DNA of 64,000 nt from an uncultured Flavobacteriaceae bacterium (GTDB taxonomy: Bacteria; Bacteroidota; Bacteroidia; Flavobacteriales; Flavobacteriaceae): the NCBI GenBank assembly GCA_947502635.1, contig CANNAN010000001.1:248001-312000 (forward strand). Reading direction: 5' to 3'. The position numbers were made by a program, and so were the translations under genes. The notes under the pieces are model-generated. The model was not told the origin of the DNA. It worked only from the letters and a program-made list of their open reading frames with translations, and did not search any database. This document shows, piece by piece, positions 8,692-16,254 of this stretch. Position 1 is the stretch's first letter. Each line of letters opens with the position of its first letter.

Positions 8692-9462
8692 ATGAAAGAC
8701 GTTAATAAAGATTTAAATTTATCAGTCATTAAAGCATTTAGGCTTTTAGATGTCTACTTAAATGATAAACAAGAATGGGGCGTACGTGAATTGGCAAAAA
8801 AAGCAGGTTATAATAAAACGACCACTTATCGCTTGCTAAGTACATTGGAGTCTTTAGATATTGTGCAAAAGAATGGTGATGATAAATATATTTTGGGACT
8901 CAAATTATTCGAACTAGGGAATTTAGTATCCATACATAAATCATTAAGGAATTACTCCCGTATTCCTTTAGAGAATATTGCTAAAGAAATTAAAGAAACA
9001 GTGCACTTTGGCGTGTTAAGTAATAATCGGATATTGTATTTAAATAAAGCAGAAAGCCCGTTGGGTTTGAAAGTTAGTACACAAATAGGATCTTATCAAG
9101 AAGCATATTGTACAGCTTTAGGGAAAGTGCTTTTAGCTTACTCTTCTAAAAATCTAATTTCAGATTATTTTAAAAATGTAAAACTAGAAGCGCATACTTC
9201 AAATACTATAACGAGTGCTAAGGATTTATTGATTGAACTTAAACAAATAAGAGAAAAGGAATATGCTTTAGATATGGAAGAACTTGAATTGGGGCTTATT
9301 TGTATTGCAATACCAGTATTTAATAAAAATAAAGAAGTCGTTGCAAGTATTAGTGTTTCTGGACCTTCAAGTAGATTTAAATCTGAAAATATAGCATCCT
9401 ATTTGTCTATTATAAAGAAAGGAGCTTCAGAAATAGAAACACGTATGTCTGACTATAATTAA
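8692..9462 (+). CDS. IclR-family transcriptional regulator
   Basis: 256 residues with the standard layout: an N-terminal winged helix-turn-helix (WGVRELAKKAGYNKTTTYRLL at about 26-46) and a C-terminal effector-binding IclR domain that starts near residue 75 and ends around GLICIAIPVFNKN and ASISVSGPSSRF. It is transcribed away from kynU across a 182-nt spacer holding overlapping palindromes, so it most likely controls the kynurenine operon, with kynurenine or a pathway intermediate as effector. Tryptophan-degradation regulators in proteobacteria are often Lrp-type, so IclR control would be a lineage variation. Whether it activates or represses cannot be told. Confidence 0.88.
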   Translation: MKDVNKDLNLSVIKAFRLLDVYLNDKQEWGVRELAKKAGYNKTTTYRLLSTLESLDIVQKNGDDKYILGLKLFELGNLVSIHKSLRNYSRIPLENIAKEIKETVHFGVLSNNRILYLNKAESPLGLKVSTQIGSYQEAYCTALGKVLLAYSSKNLISDYFKNVKLEAHTSNTITSAKDLLIELKQIREKEYALDMEELELGLICIAIPVFNKNKEVVASISVSGPSSRFKSENIASYLSIIKKGASEIETRMSDYN

Positions 9463-9525
9463 ATCCTAATAAATCTTAAATATTTTGCGCGACCATTTTT
9501 GTATCTTTAGTAAAAACTACAAATT

Positions 9526-9945
9526 ATGGGTAAGATAAAAGAATATTCAAACGGGGAGACTACAGTTGTTTGGGAAACTGAAAAATGTATACATTCGGCC
9601 ATTTGTGCTAAAGGTTTATCTGAAGTTTTTAAGCCAAGGGAACGACCATGGATTAAAATTGATGCAGCTTCTACAGATGCTATTGTAAACCAAGTGAAGC
9701 AATGCCCTTCTGGTGCATTACGCTATTATATGAATGCTGAAGGTGATAAAACAGCAGAAACATTAGAGACAAAAGTTGAGGTTTTAGAGAATGGTCCGTT
9801 GTTGATTTATGGGACACTTAAAGTTACTCATAAAGATGGTAATCAAGAAACTAAAAATAAAACGACTGCGTTTTGTAGGTGCGGAGCTTCTGAAAATAAA
9901 CCTTTTTGTGATGGAGCTCATGTTTCTAATAAATTTAGAGGTTAA
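9526..9945 (+). CDS. Fusion of a YjdI-type 4Fe-4S mono-cluster domain and a CDGSH iron-sulfur domain
   Basis: 139 residues. The N-terminal half (about 1-67) is a divergent 4Fe-4S mono-cluster domain (Fer4_19, YjdI): C21, C27 and a later CPSGALRYY motif supply cysteines. The C-terminal part carries a CDGSH motif, CRCGASENKPFCDGAH, whose three Cys and one His bind a 2Fe-2S cluster. Such fusions probably act in electron transfer or redox sensing; the partner is unknown. It is a single gene closed by a strong palindromic terminator, so its placement beside the IclR gene says little. Confidence 0.85.
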   Translation: MGKIKEYSNGETTVVWETEKCIHSAICAKGLSEVFKPRERPWIKIDAASTDAIVNQVKQCPSGALRYYMNAEGDKTAETLETKVEVLENGPLLIYGTLKVTHKDGNQETKNKTTAFCRCGASENKPFCDGAHVSNKFRG

Positions 9946-9966
9946 TTGGGCAATTATAAAAAAAGA

Positions 9967-10000
9967 AAAAGCGCTTCAATTATATAATTGAAGCGCTTTT
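9967..10000. terminator. Intrinsic terminator, likely bidirectional
   Basis: A perfect 34-nt palindrome with 17-bp arms from AAAAGCGCTTC to GAAGCGCTTTT begins with an A-rich stretch and ends in TTTT. It lies 22 nt after the Fe-S gene and would also serve the converging lipoprotein gene. Confidence 0.85.
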
Positions 10001-10122
10001 AATATATATAGGCGCATAATGCGGAAAATTCTATTTATACTTTATATACGAACTTAGTCGTAGGTTAGATGTTTTCATTACACAAAAAGTGAAATTTATT
10101 TTAAGCTCGGAGCAAAACTAAA

Positions 10123-10800
10123 TTAGTCTCGATCACTACTGATTTTTATATTGGAAAAGTTAAGGTTCCAATTAACATCTGCTTTTTTATGATCTAAAGC
10201 AATCTTAATACCATTGAAATTTTGGTAATTTTCAAAAGTTGTAATCATAGATGGATCGTTAGAATTTCCTTTTCTGAAAACCCATTCTTTGATTAAGTAA
10301 TCATTTCCATAAAAAATATCGTAAGCATCACCTGGTGTGTAACCACCTTCATTGGAATAGGTCAAAGTTATTTTATTCATTTCTACTTTGCTAATTGGAG
10401 TGACTTCTTTAATGGGTTCAGAAATATTTAAACCTTCATCCCAAACTAATTGAAAAGGTACTAATAACCAATATTTATCGTTAATGAATCCGTGATCTAA
10501 TTTGATTCTGGTAGAGTCAATGCGATTTCTATTATATATCACGATTGAATCTCCTCCAGTTGAAAAAATCACATCATTGGTTTTAGGTTTCCAGGTCCAA
10601 ATTCTTTCAAAATGGCTACTGTCTTTGTCAACATTAAAAGTGAAATTAATTTCAGTGATATGTTTCCAGTTTTCATAACCATGGGCATGAGCTATTTTTT
10701 CAGCAATAGTAAGCGGTTTAACGTCTATTACCTTTTCTTGTTTCTGCTTGCAAGAAAAGCTTAATAAAATAATAAGAGTAATGAGAGTGAGTTTTTTCAT
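10123..10800 (-). CDS. Lipoprotein of unknown function
   Basis: 225 residues from the ATG at 10800; an upstream in-frame start would run into the divergent methyltransferase gene and would bury the signal peptide. The N-terminus MKKLTLITLIILLSFSC is a lipoprotein signal with the lipid-bearing cysteine at residue 17. The rest is a soluble, beta-rich sequence with repeated W/Y positions (ERIWTWKPKTNDVIF, IKEWVFRKGN), resembling outer-membrane-lipoprotein carrier-like folds that bind lipids. I do not recognise a named family with certainty. It diverges from the methyltransferase gene across 69 nt. Confidence 0.7.
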   Translation of the reverse strand: MKKLTLITLIILLSFSCKQKQEKVIDVKPLTIAEKIAHAHGYENWKHITEINFTFNVDKDSSHFERIWTWKPKTNDVIFSTGGDSIVIYNRNRIDSTRIKLDHGFINDKYWLLVPFQLVWDEGLNISEPIKEVTPISKVEMNKITLTYSNEGGYTPGDAYDIFYGNDYLIKEWVFRKGNSNDPSMITTFENYQNFNGIKIALDHKKADVNWNLNFSNIKISSDRD

Positions 10801-10869
10801 GGTAGAAATTTTTGGTAAAGATATATAACATCCAATAAGATGTTTTATCTTAGGAATTAAATTTTTGTA

Positions 10870-11670
10870 ATGGATACTAATGATATTTATTTTAATACCA
10901 ATAAAGCTACCTGGAATGATAAGGTAAGTGTACATGCTAAAAGTGATATGTATCGTTTAGACGATTTTAAAAAGGGTAGATCGTCTTTGATGTCTTATGA
11001 GCTGGAAGCTTTGGGGGAAGTAAAAGGGAAGTCACTTTTGCACTTACAATGTCATTTTGGACAGGATACATTAAGTTGGAGTCGATTAGGAGCCAAATGT
11101 ACAGGGGTTGATTTGAGTGATGAAGGTATTAAGTTAGCACAAAATTTAAATACAGAATTGAATTTGGACGCTAAATTTGTTTGTTGTAATGTTTTAAATA
11201 CTTCAGATTTTATAAAAGAAACCTTTGATATCGTTTTTACAAGCTATGGTGTGATTGGTTGGTTGCCCGATTTAAAACCCTGGGGACAAATGATCGCAGA
11301 ACGTTTAAAAAAAGGAGGCACATTTTTTATGGCCGAATTTCATCCTATAGTTTGGATGTTTGATTATCTAGAGGGTACATCAGTGATGAGATATGGTTAT
11401 ATGCAAAAGGATGCTATTTACGAGGAATATGAGGGTACTTATGCCAATCAAGAGTCAAAAATGGTGAGTAAAGAATATGGATGGAATCATGGTTTGGGTG
11501 AAGTTGTTTCTGCTTTGACAGAGGCTGGCTTACATATTGAGTATTTAAAGGAATATGATGAAAGCCCTTATGATGTTTTACCAAATTTGATAAAAACAAA
11601 ATCTAATATGTATGTAACTAAAGATAAATTATACCCTTTAATCTTTACATTAAAAGCGGTTAAATTGTAG
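10870..11670 (+). CDS. Class I SAM-dependent methyltransferase
   Basis: 266 residues. Motif I is LLHLQCHFGQDTLSWSRLG (about 57-75), with HLQCHFG in place of the common LDLGCGxG, followed by GVDLSDEGI (motif II), a form typical of a subgroup of small-molecule methyltransferases. The central FDIVFTSYGVIGWL is motif IV. The substrate is unknown. The gene stands alone and diverges from the lipoprotein gene. Confidence 0.8.
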   Translation: MDTNDIYFNTNKATWNDKVSVHAKSDMYRLDDFKKGRSSLMSYELEALGEVKGKSLLHLQCHFGQDTLSWSRLGAKCTGVDLSDEGIKLAQNLNTELNLDAKFVCCNVLNTSDFIKETFDIVFTSYGVIGWLPDLKPWGQMIAERLKKGGTFFMAEFHPIVWMFDYLEGTSVMRYGYMQKDAIYEEYEGTYANQESKMVSKEYGWNHGLGEVVSALTEAGLHIEYLKEYDESPYDVLPNLIKTKSNMYVTKDKLYPLIFTLKAVKL

Positions 11671-11711
11671 GTTGTAAACTTCTGTTTTAAAGGCAGGTGT
11701 TTTGTTTGTTT

Positions 11712-12281
11712 TTATTTTATTAGCTCATTTACGCCAATTACTAATAGTATAGTGAAAGTACTAAGTGTAGTAAAATAACCAATTGCTTTCATTTTTAATT
11801 TCATGATACGATTACATCTCCAAATAATTATAAGTAATACTAGGAGTACAATCATTGCAACTAAATATTTATTTGTATTTAACATCGATGCTATCCTTGC
11901 TTCATCTTGTTGATTAAATCCTCCGAATATAATTGAAAAAAACCGAGAAAATACAGCAAAAAAGGCAATAGAGTATGCGTAAACTGATTTTGTTTTTTGT
12001 GTAATTAATAAAAAGATTAGAGCTTGTAAAATTGTAAATATCGGACCTCCTATGCTTATATAAAGGTTGTGTGCATCATTTATCAATTCGCCATTCCTCG
12101 AATGACTACTATTCAAGCTTAATGTCATATCATTTCCTAATATTTCTCCAACTATCCAATGCCCAAATTCATGAAAAAGATAGGTGAAAAACGAAATAGG
12201 TACAAATGCTGAAGCTACTTTCCAATTAATTTTACTGTCTTTGAAATCATTGCCTATTCTTTTAGTAAAGGACTTAATCAT
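11712..12281 (-). CDS. M50-like membrane metalloprotease
   Basis: 189 residues with about four or five hydrophobic segments. The zinc motif HEFGH lies in the first membrane segment (FTYLFHEFGHWIVGEI at about 32-47), as in site-2-protease-like M50 enzymes. A second M50-like motif (NxxPxxxxD) is not evident, but NLYISIGGPIFTIL has the G-P turn found near that place. Substrate unknown. It could be an inactive relative, since the third zinc ligand is not certain. A TAACTTTG box lies about 110 nt before the start. Confidence 0.6.
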   Translation of the reverse strand: MIKSFTKRIGNDFKDSKINWKVASAFVPISFFTYLFHEFGHWIVGEILGNDMTLSLNSSHSRNGELINDAHNLYISIGGPIFTILQALIFLLITQKTKSVYAYSIAFFAVFSRFFSIIFGGFNQQDEARIASMLNTNKYLVAMIVLLVLLIIIWRCNRIMKLKMKAIGYFTTLSTFTILLVIGVNELIK

Positions 12282-12391
12282 TTTTTAGTTTACAATATTT
12301 TTTCTTTTCGATGGGGTATAACGTCAAAATAAAGCTCCGTTTCAATGAACTTTACAAGTTGTTATCTATCATTATCATTGGCAGACAGAAA

Positions 12392-12399
12392 CAAAGTTA
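12392..12399 (-). promoter_or_regulatory. -7 box upstream of the M50-like gene
   Basis: TAACTTTG on the minus strand matches TAnnTTTG and would give a leader of about 100 nt. No clear -33 element is seen. Confidence 0.35.
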
Positions 12400-12439
12400 G
12401 TTAAAAATTTATAGAAGTAAAATTTGATCTAAAAACTTA

Positions 12440-13099
12440 TTAATGATGCTCTTTTAGTAATTCTTTAGGAAATTTAGCTTTAAACCTATTTAATCTAGGA
12501 ATAGATACATTTCTTATATAACCATTATTAGGATGTAGTTTTTCATAATTTTGATGATAATCCTCTGCAACCCAGAATTTTTGGAACGGATACACTTCAG
12601 CAGCGATTTTAACACCCCGTTTTTTTACTAAAGCTTCTTTCTTCTTTAAAATGATTTGTTTTTGTGCATCATTTTGATAAAAAATAATAGAACGGTATTG
12701 AGAGCCTCTGTCATTACCTTGTCCGTTTACTTGTGTTACATCTTGAGATGCAAAATACACGTCCACTAAAGTTTCAAAGCTTACAATGTTAGGATCGTAA
12801 ATAATTTCAACAGCTTCAGCATGTCCAGTTTTTCCTGTATTACTTGCTCCATAAGTTGGGTTTTTAGTATGGCCGCCAGAATATCCTGAAATAGATTCTT
12901 CAACGCCTTTTACACTTTCATAAATAGCTTCTACACACCAAAAACAACCACTGGCAAAATAAGCACGTGCTTTTCCAGCTTTTAAAGGAATCTCTATAGG
13001 CTCAGCATTAATAACGCTTTGTTGTTTTGAATTAACCTGTGCTGTATTTTGACAACTGAATAAAAGGGCTAGGATGAATAGAGGTATTATATTTTTCAT
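12440..13099 (-). CDS. msrA: Peptide-methionine (S)-S-oxide reductase, lipoprotein form
   Basis: 219 residues from the ATG at 13099. This start gives the lipoprotein signal MKNIIPLFILALLFSC, with the lipid-bearing cysteine at 16; a longer in-frame start exists but would hide it. The MsrA catalytic motif GCFWC is followed by VEESISGYSGG and GHAEAVEIIYDP, all diagnostic. It repairs oxidised methionine in envelope proteins outside the inner membrane. The C-terminal PRLNRFKAKFPKEL is also normal for the family. Reducing partners are not encoded nearby. Confidence 0.92.
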   Translation of the reverse strand: MKNIIPLFILALLFSCQNTAQVNSKQQSVINAEPIEIPLKAGKARAYFASGCFWCVEAIYESVKGVEESISGYSGGHTKNPTYGASNTGKTGHAEAVEIIYDPNIVSFETLVDVYFASQDVTQVNGQGNDRGSQYRSIIFYQNDAQKQIILKKKEALVKKRGVKIAAEVYPFQKFWVAEDYHQNYEKLHPNNGYIRNVSIPRLNRFKAKFPKELLKEHH

Positions 13100-13198
13100 T
13101 GAGAATATACTTTTGCATTTCCTTGAAGAAAGAAATCTTATTAAATTTTGTTTTATAATAGACGAATCAAAATACAAAACCTTAAAGGGGTGTTGAAA

Positions 13199-13270
13199 TT
13201 TTTTATTGAAGTGGTTAAAAGTCCTAAGTTCTTGCCAGCAGAAAAAAGTTTAAACCACTTCAATAAAAAA
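13199..13270. repeat. Long inverted repeat with 29-nt loop
   Basis: The arm at 13199-13219 (T6 then ATTGAAGTGGTTAAA) pairs with 13249-13270 with one extra A, about 21 bp in all. It lies between msrA and the zinc-ribbon gene, directly beside the latter's terminator. It may be a second terminator or the fold of a small RNA. Confidence 0.6.
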
Positions 13271-13300
13271 AGCCTTCATAATTTTAATTATGAAGGCTTT
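13269..13300 (-). terminator. Intrinsic terminator of the zinc-ribbon-type gene
   Basis: 15-bp perfect arms AAAGCCTTCATAATT/AATTATGAAGGCTTT around a 2-nt centre, followed on the minus strand by a T tract, 20 nt after the stop codon. Confidence 0.85.
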
Positions 13301-13319
13301 AAATATATCTAATAAATGA

Positions 13320-14099
13320 TTATAGTTTTGAAAACATTTTTTCCATTTTCGCTTTTTGTTCTTCAGCTAATGCAGCATCTACTAAAATTCTACCACTATG
13401 CTCATCTGTAATTACTTTTTTGCGAGAAGCAATTTCAACCTGTATCTGTGGTGGAATTGTAAAGAATGATCCTCCTGAAGCACCTCTTTCAATCGGCACA
13501 ACAGCTAAACCATTTTTTACATTTTGACGAATTCTATTGTAAGCAGCTACTAATCGTGATTCAATTTGAGTTTTGTAAGTCTCAGATTTTTCAATTAAAG
13601 CCTGCTCTTCTTTTTCAGTTTCAGCTAAAATGGCATCTAATTCGCCTTTTTTGTGCTTTAAATGGGTTTCACGCCCTTTTAAACGCTCTTTAGTTTCGGC
13701 TATAACTTCTTTTTTCTGCTCTATTTGAACCTTGAATTCTTTAATGTGCTTTTCAGCTAATTGAATTTCTAATTCTTGAAATTCAACTTCTTTAGTTAAA
13801 GAATTATATTCTCTGTTATTTCTAACATTTTTTTGTTGTTCGCTGTACTTTTTTATTAAAGCTTTAGACTCTTCAATAAGATTCTTCTTTGAGATAATAT
13901 CATTATCAATTACTTCTAAACTAGAGACAAGTTTTTCTAATCTTATGTTTAGTCCAGTAACTTCATCTTCTAAATCACGAACTTCTAGAGGAAGTTCTCC
14001 ACGAACATTTCTGATTTCATCTATACGAGAATCGATTAGTTGCAAATCGTATAAAGCTCTTAAGCGCTCTTCTACAGTTACTTCTTTCTTTTTAGCCAT
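13320..14099 (-). CDS. Coiled-coil protein of the C4 zinc-ribbon (COG1579) family, cysteines lost
   Basis: 259 residues. Residues 10-180 form a long antiparallel coiled coil rich in E, K and L. The C-terminal part keeps the family frame (GGSFFTIPPQIQVEI and SGRILVD), where relatives carry a four-cysteine zinc ribbon. Here all four cysteines are replaced (the ribbon knuckles read GASGGS and DEHSGR), so no zinc should bind. It follows the Nif3-like gene by 3 nt and is very probably co-transcribed with it, a pairing common in this phylum. The function of the family is not established. Confidence 0.85.
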   Translation of the reverse strand: MAKKKEVTVEERLRALYDLQLIDSRIDEIRNVRGELPLEVRDLEDEVTGLNIRLEKLVSSLEVIDNDIISKKNLIEESKALIKKYSEQQKNVRNNREYNSLTKEVEFQELEIQLAEKHIKEFKVQIEQKKEVIAETKERLKGRETHLKHKKGELDAILAETEKEEQALIEKSETYKTQIESRLVAAYNRIRQNVKNGLAVVPIERGASGGSFFTIPPQIQVEIASRKKVITDEHSGRILVDAALAEEQKAKMEKMFSKL

Positions 14100-14102
14100 A
14101 CT

Positions 14103-15197
14103 TTAAAAATACTTAACAGGATTGGTATTTGTCTTTGATAAAACGATTGCAAAATTAGTAATTTTTTTTGTAAGATAAGCTACTAAAAGATTTTTTGTGA
14201 ACTGTTCGCTTTCATAATGTCCAATATCTGCCAAAAGAATATGATTTTCTGCTGTAAAAAAGTCATGATATTTTAAATCTGCAGTTATAAAAGCATCAGC
14301 ACCAGAGGATTTAGCTGCCTCAATAGCAAAACTACCAGATCCTCCTAAAACGGCTACCTTTTTTATTGGTTTATTTAAAAAGGAAGAATGTCTAATACAT
14401 CCTGTATTCATATTAGTTTTCAAATAGTTTAGAAAGCTAGACGCGTCCATAGGTTCTTTTAAATCACCAGTCATACCCATACCTATATTTTGATTTTTAT
14501 TTTCGAGTGTGGTTATTTCATAAGCAACTTCTTCGTAGCTATGTGAATCAAAAAGGGTTTTAATAACTTTTGCTTCTATATGCTTAGCATATGTAACGGT
14601 AATTTTAGTTTCAATTTCGGTATGCGTTTTTCCTTTTTCTCCTTTCGTAGGGTTAGAGTTTTCGCTACCGTTAAAAGTACCATAACCTTCTACATTAAAG
14701 CTGCAATCATTGTAATTACCTATACTTCCTGCTCCTACATTAAATAAGGCGTTACGCAATTGCTCAGCTTCACCCTTAGGGACATATGTTGTTAGCTTTT
14801 TTATAGTTTCAGATTGCGGAATTAAAATATGTTTATTAATTAATTTCAATTGATTACAAATCATATCATTAACACCATGTAATGCATTATCTAAAGCCGT
14901 ATGCATAGTGTAAATTGCTACATCATGTTTAATAGCCTTCATAACGACACGTTCCACATAACTTTTGCCTGTTAGTTTTTTCAAGCCCTTAAAAATAATG
15001 GGATGAAAACTAACGATGAGATTACAGTTTTCTTTTATGGCTTCATCTACAACAGCTTCCAGTGTGTCTAATGTGACAAGTACACCTGTTAGTTTTTCAT
15101 TTTTATTACCAACTAAAAGTCCAACATTATCAAAATCTTCAGCGTAAGCCAATGGCGCTAATTCTTCTAAGTGGTTAATAACGTCTTGAACAATCAT
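14103..15197 (-). CDS. Nif3-like dinuclear metal centre protein
   Basis: 364 residues from the ATG at 15197; a slightly longer in-frame start is less likely because it overlaps the promoter. Nif3/YbgI/DUF34 features are ENCNLIVSFHPIIFKGLK (metal-binding histidine), the TMHTALDNALHGVND stretch and the C-terminal DIGHYESEQF. The middle of the protein (about 130-230) is the CutA-like insert found in the longer Nif3 proteins. It forms a hexameric ring with two metals per subunit; the proposed activity is GTP cyclohydrolase-like but the cellular role is unsettled. Confidence 0.9.
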   Translation of the reverse strand: MIVQDVINHLEELAPLAYAEDFDNVGLLVGNKNEKLTGVLVTLDTLEAVVDEAIKENCNLIVSFHPIIFKGLKKLTGKSYVERVVMKAIKHDVAIYTMHTALDNALHGVNDMICNQLKLINKHILIPQSETIKKLTTYVPKGEAEQLRNALFNVGAGSIGNYNDCSFNVEGYGTFNGSENSNPTKGEKGKTHTEIETKITVTYAKHIEAKVIKTLFDSHSYEEVAYEITTLENKNQNIGMGMTGDLKEPMDASSFLNYLKTNMNTGCIRHSSFLNKPIKKVAVLGGSGSFAIEAAKSSGADAFITADLKYHDFFTAENHILLADIGHYESEQFTKNLLVAYLTKKITNFAIVLSKTNTNPVKYF

Positions 15198-15215
15198 AAT
15201 ATTTGTGTTTAAATT

Positions 15216-15223
15216 CAAAGATA
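15216..15223 (-). promoter_or_regulatory. -7 box of the Nif3-like/zinc-ribbon operon
   Basis: TATCTTTG on the minus strand, a perfect TAnnTTTG match, lies 19 nt before the start codon, which implies a very short leader. Confidence 0.45.
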
Positions 15224-15243
15224 AAATAATTACATTCGTTGTG

Positions 15244-16254
15244 ATGATTTTTTTACGTTACATTTTGTTCCCCGTTGTTCCCATTTACTATTTAATAACA
15301 TGGTTAAGGAATAAGTTATATGATTTTGGAATTAAAAAATCCATATCTCATAGCCTTCCTGTGATTTGTGTTGGTAATTTAAGTGCTGGTGGCACTGGAA
15401 AAACCCCTATGATTGAATATCTAATCAATCTTTTGAAGGATGATTATCTTATAGCTACTTTGAGCAGAGGCTATAAACGTAAAACTGATGGGTTTCAATT
15501 AGCAAATAACAATGCTACTGTAGAATCAATAGGGGATGAGCCTTTTCAGTTTTATAATAAGTTTAAAAAGGAAGTATTAGTAGCTGTTGATGCAGATAGA
15601 AATAATGGAATTAAACAATTACAGTCAATTGATAATCGACCTGAAATTATTCTACTGGACGATGCTTTTCAGCACAGAAAGGTAAAAGCTGGATTTAATA
15701 TTTTACTAACCACTTATAGTAACCCGTACTTTAAAGATATTGTTTTGCCTACAGGTAATTTACGTGAGCCTAGAAATGGTGCTAAACGAGCCAATATTAT
15801 TGTTGTTACCAAATGTCCAAAAGATTTAGGTGACAAAGAAAAAAGCAGAATTTTACAGCAAATAAATCCAAAAGCACATCAACAAGTATTTTTTAGTTCG
15901 ATTAGTTATTCAAATAGCATTATTTCTAGTAATACAACTAAAGCTATTGAAGATTTAAAAGATTTTACTTTAGTTACTGGTATTGCCAATGCCTCACCTT
16001 TGGTTCGTTTTTTAAAAGAGAAAGGTTTAGAGTTTGAACATTTAAATTTTAAAGACCATCATGAATTTTTAAAACAAGATATTCTTGAGTTGGATCAAAG
16101 AGAACTGATCGTAACTACCGAAAAAGATTTTATGCGTCTAAAACAATATAAACCTTTAAAAGATAAATTATTTTATCTACCAATTAGTATTGTAATTAAT
16201 GATGAAGTAGTAGTAAATAAATTAATAAGAGATTTTTTAAAAACTAAGCTGTAG
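15244..16254 (+). CDS. lpxK: Tetraacyldisaccharide 4'-kinase
   Basis: 336 residues from the ATG at 15244; a GTG 39 nt upstream is in frame, but the ATG gives the usual N-terminal membrane anchor IFLRYILFPVVPIYYL. LpxK phosphorylates the 4' position of the lipid A disaccharide precursor at the inner membrane. The Walker A loop is NLSAGGTGKTPM at about 45-56, and the DDAFQHRKV motif (Walker B region) near residue 140 is diagnostic. It diverges from the Nif3-like gene and its stop overlaps the end of the converging hybrid kinase gene. Confidence 0.92.
   Translation: MIFLRYILFPVVPIYYLITWLRNKLYDFGIKKSISHSLPVICVGNLSAGGTGKTPMIEYLINLLKDDYLIATLSRGYKRKTDGFQLANNNATVESIGDEPFQFYNKFKKEVLVAVDADRNNGIKQLQSIDNRPEIILLDDAFQHRKVKAGFNILLTTYSNPYFKDIVLPTGNLREPRNGAKRANIIVVTKCPKDLGDKEKSRILQQINPKAHQQVFFSSISYSNSIISSNTTKAIEDLKDFTLVTGIANASPLVRFLKEKGLEFEHLNFKDHHEFLKQDILELDQRELIVTTEKDFMRLKQYKPLKDKLFYLPISIVINDEVVVNKLIRDFLKTKL

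Noticed and set aside
10801-10935. Longer N-terminus of the lipoprotein at 10123-10800
   Set aside because: It would overlap the start of the divergent methyltransferase gene and hide a clear lipoprotein signal peptide.
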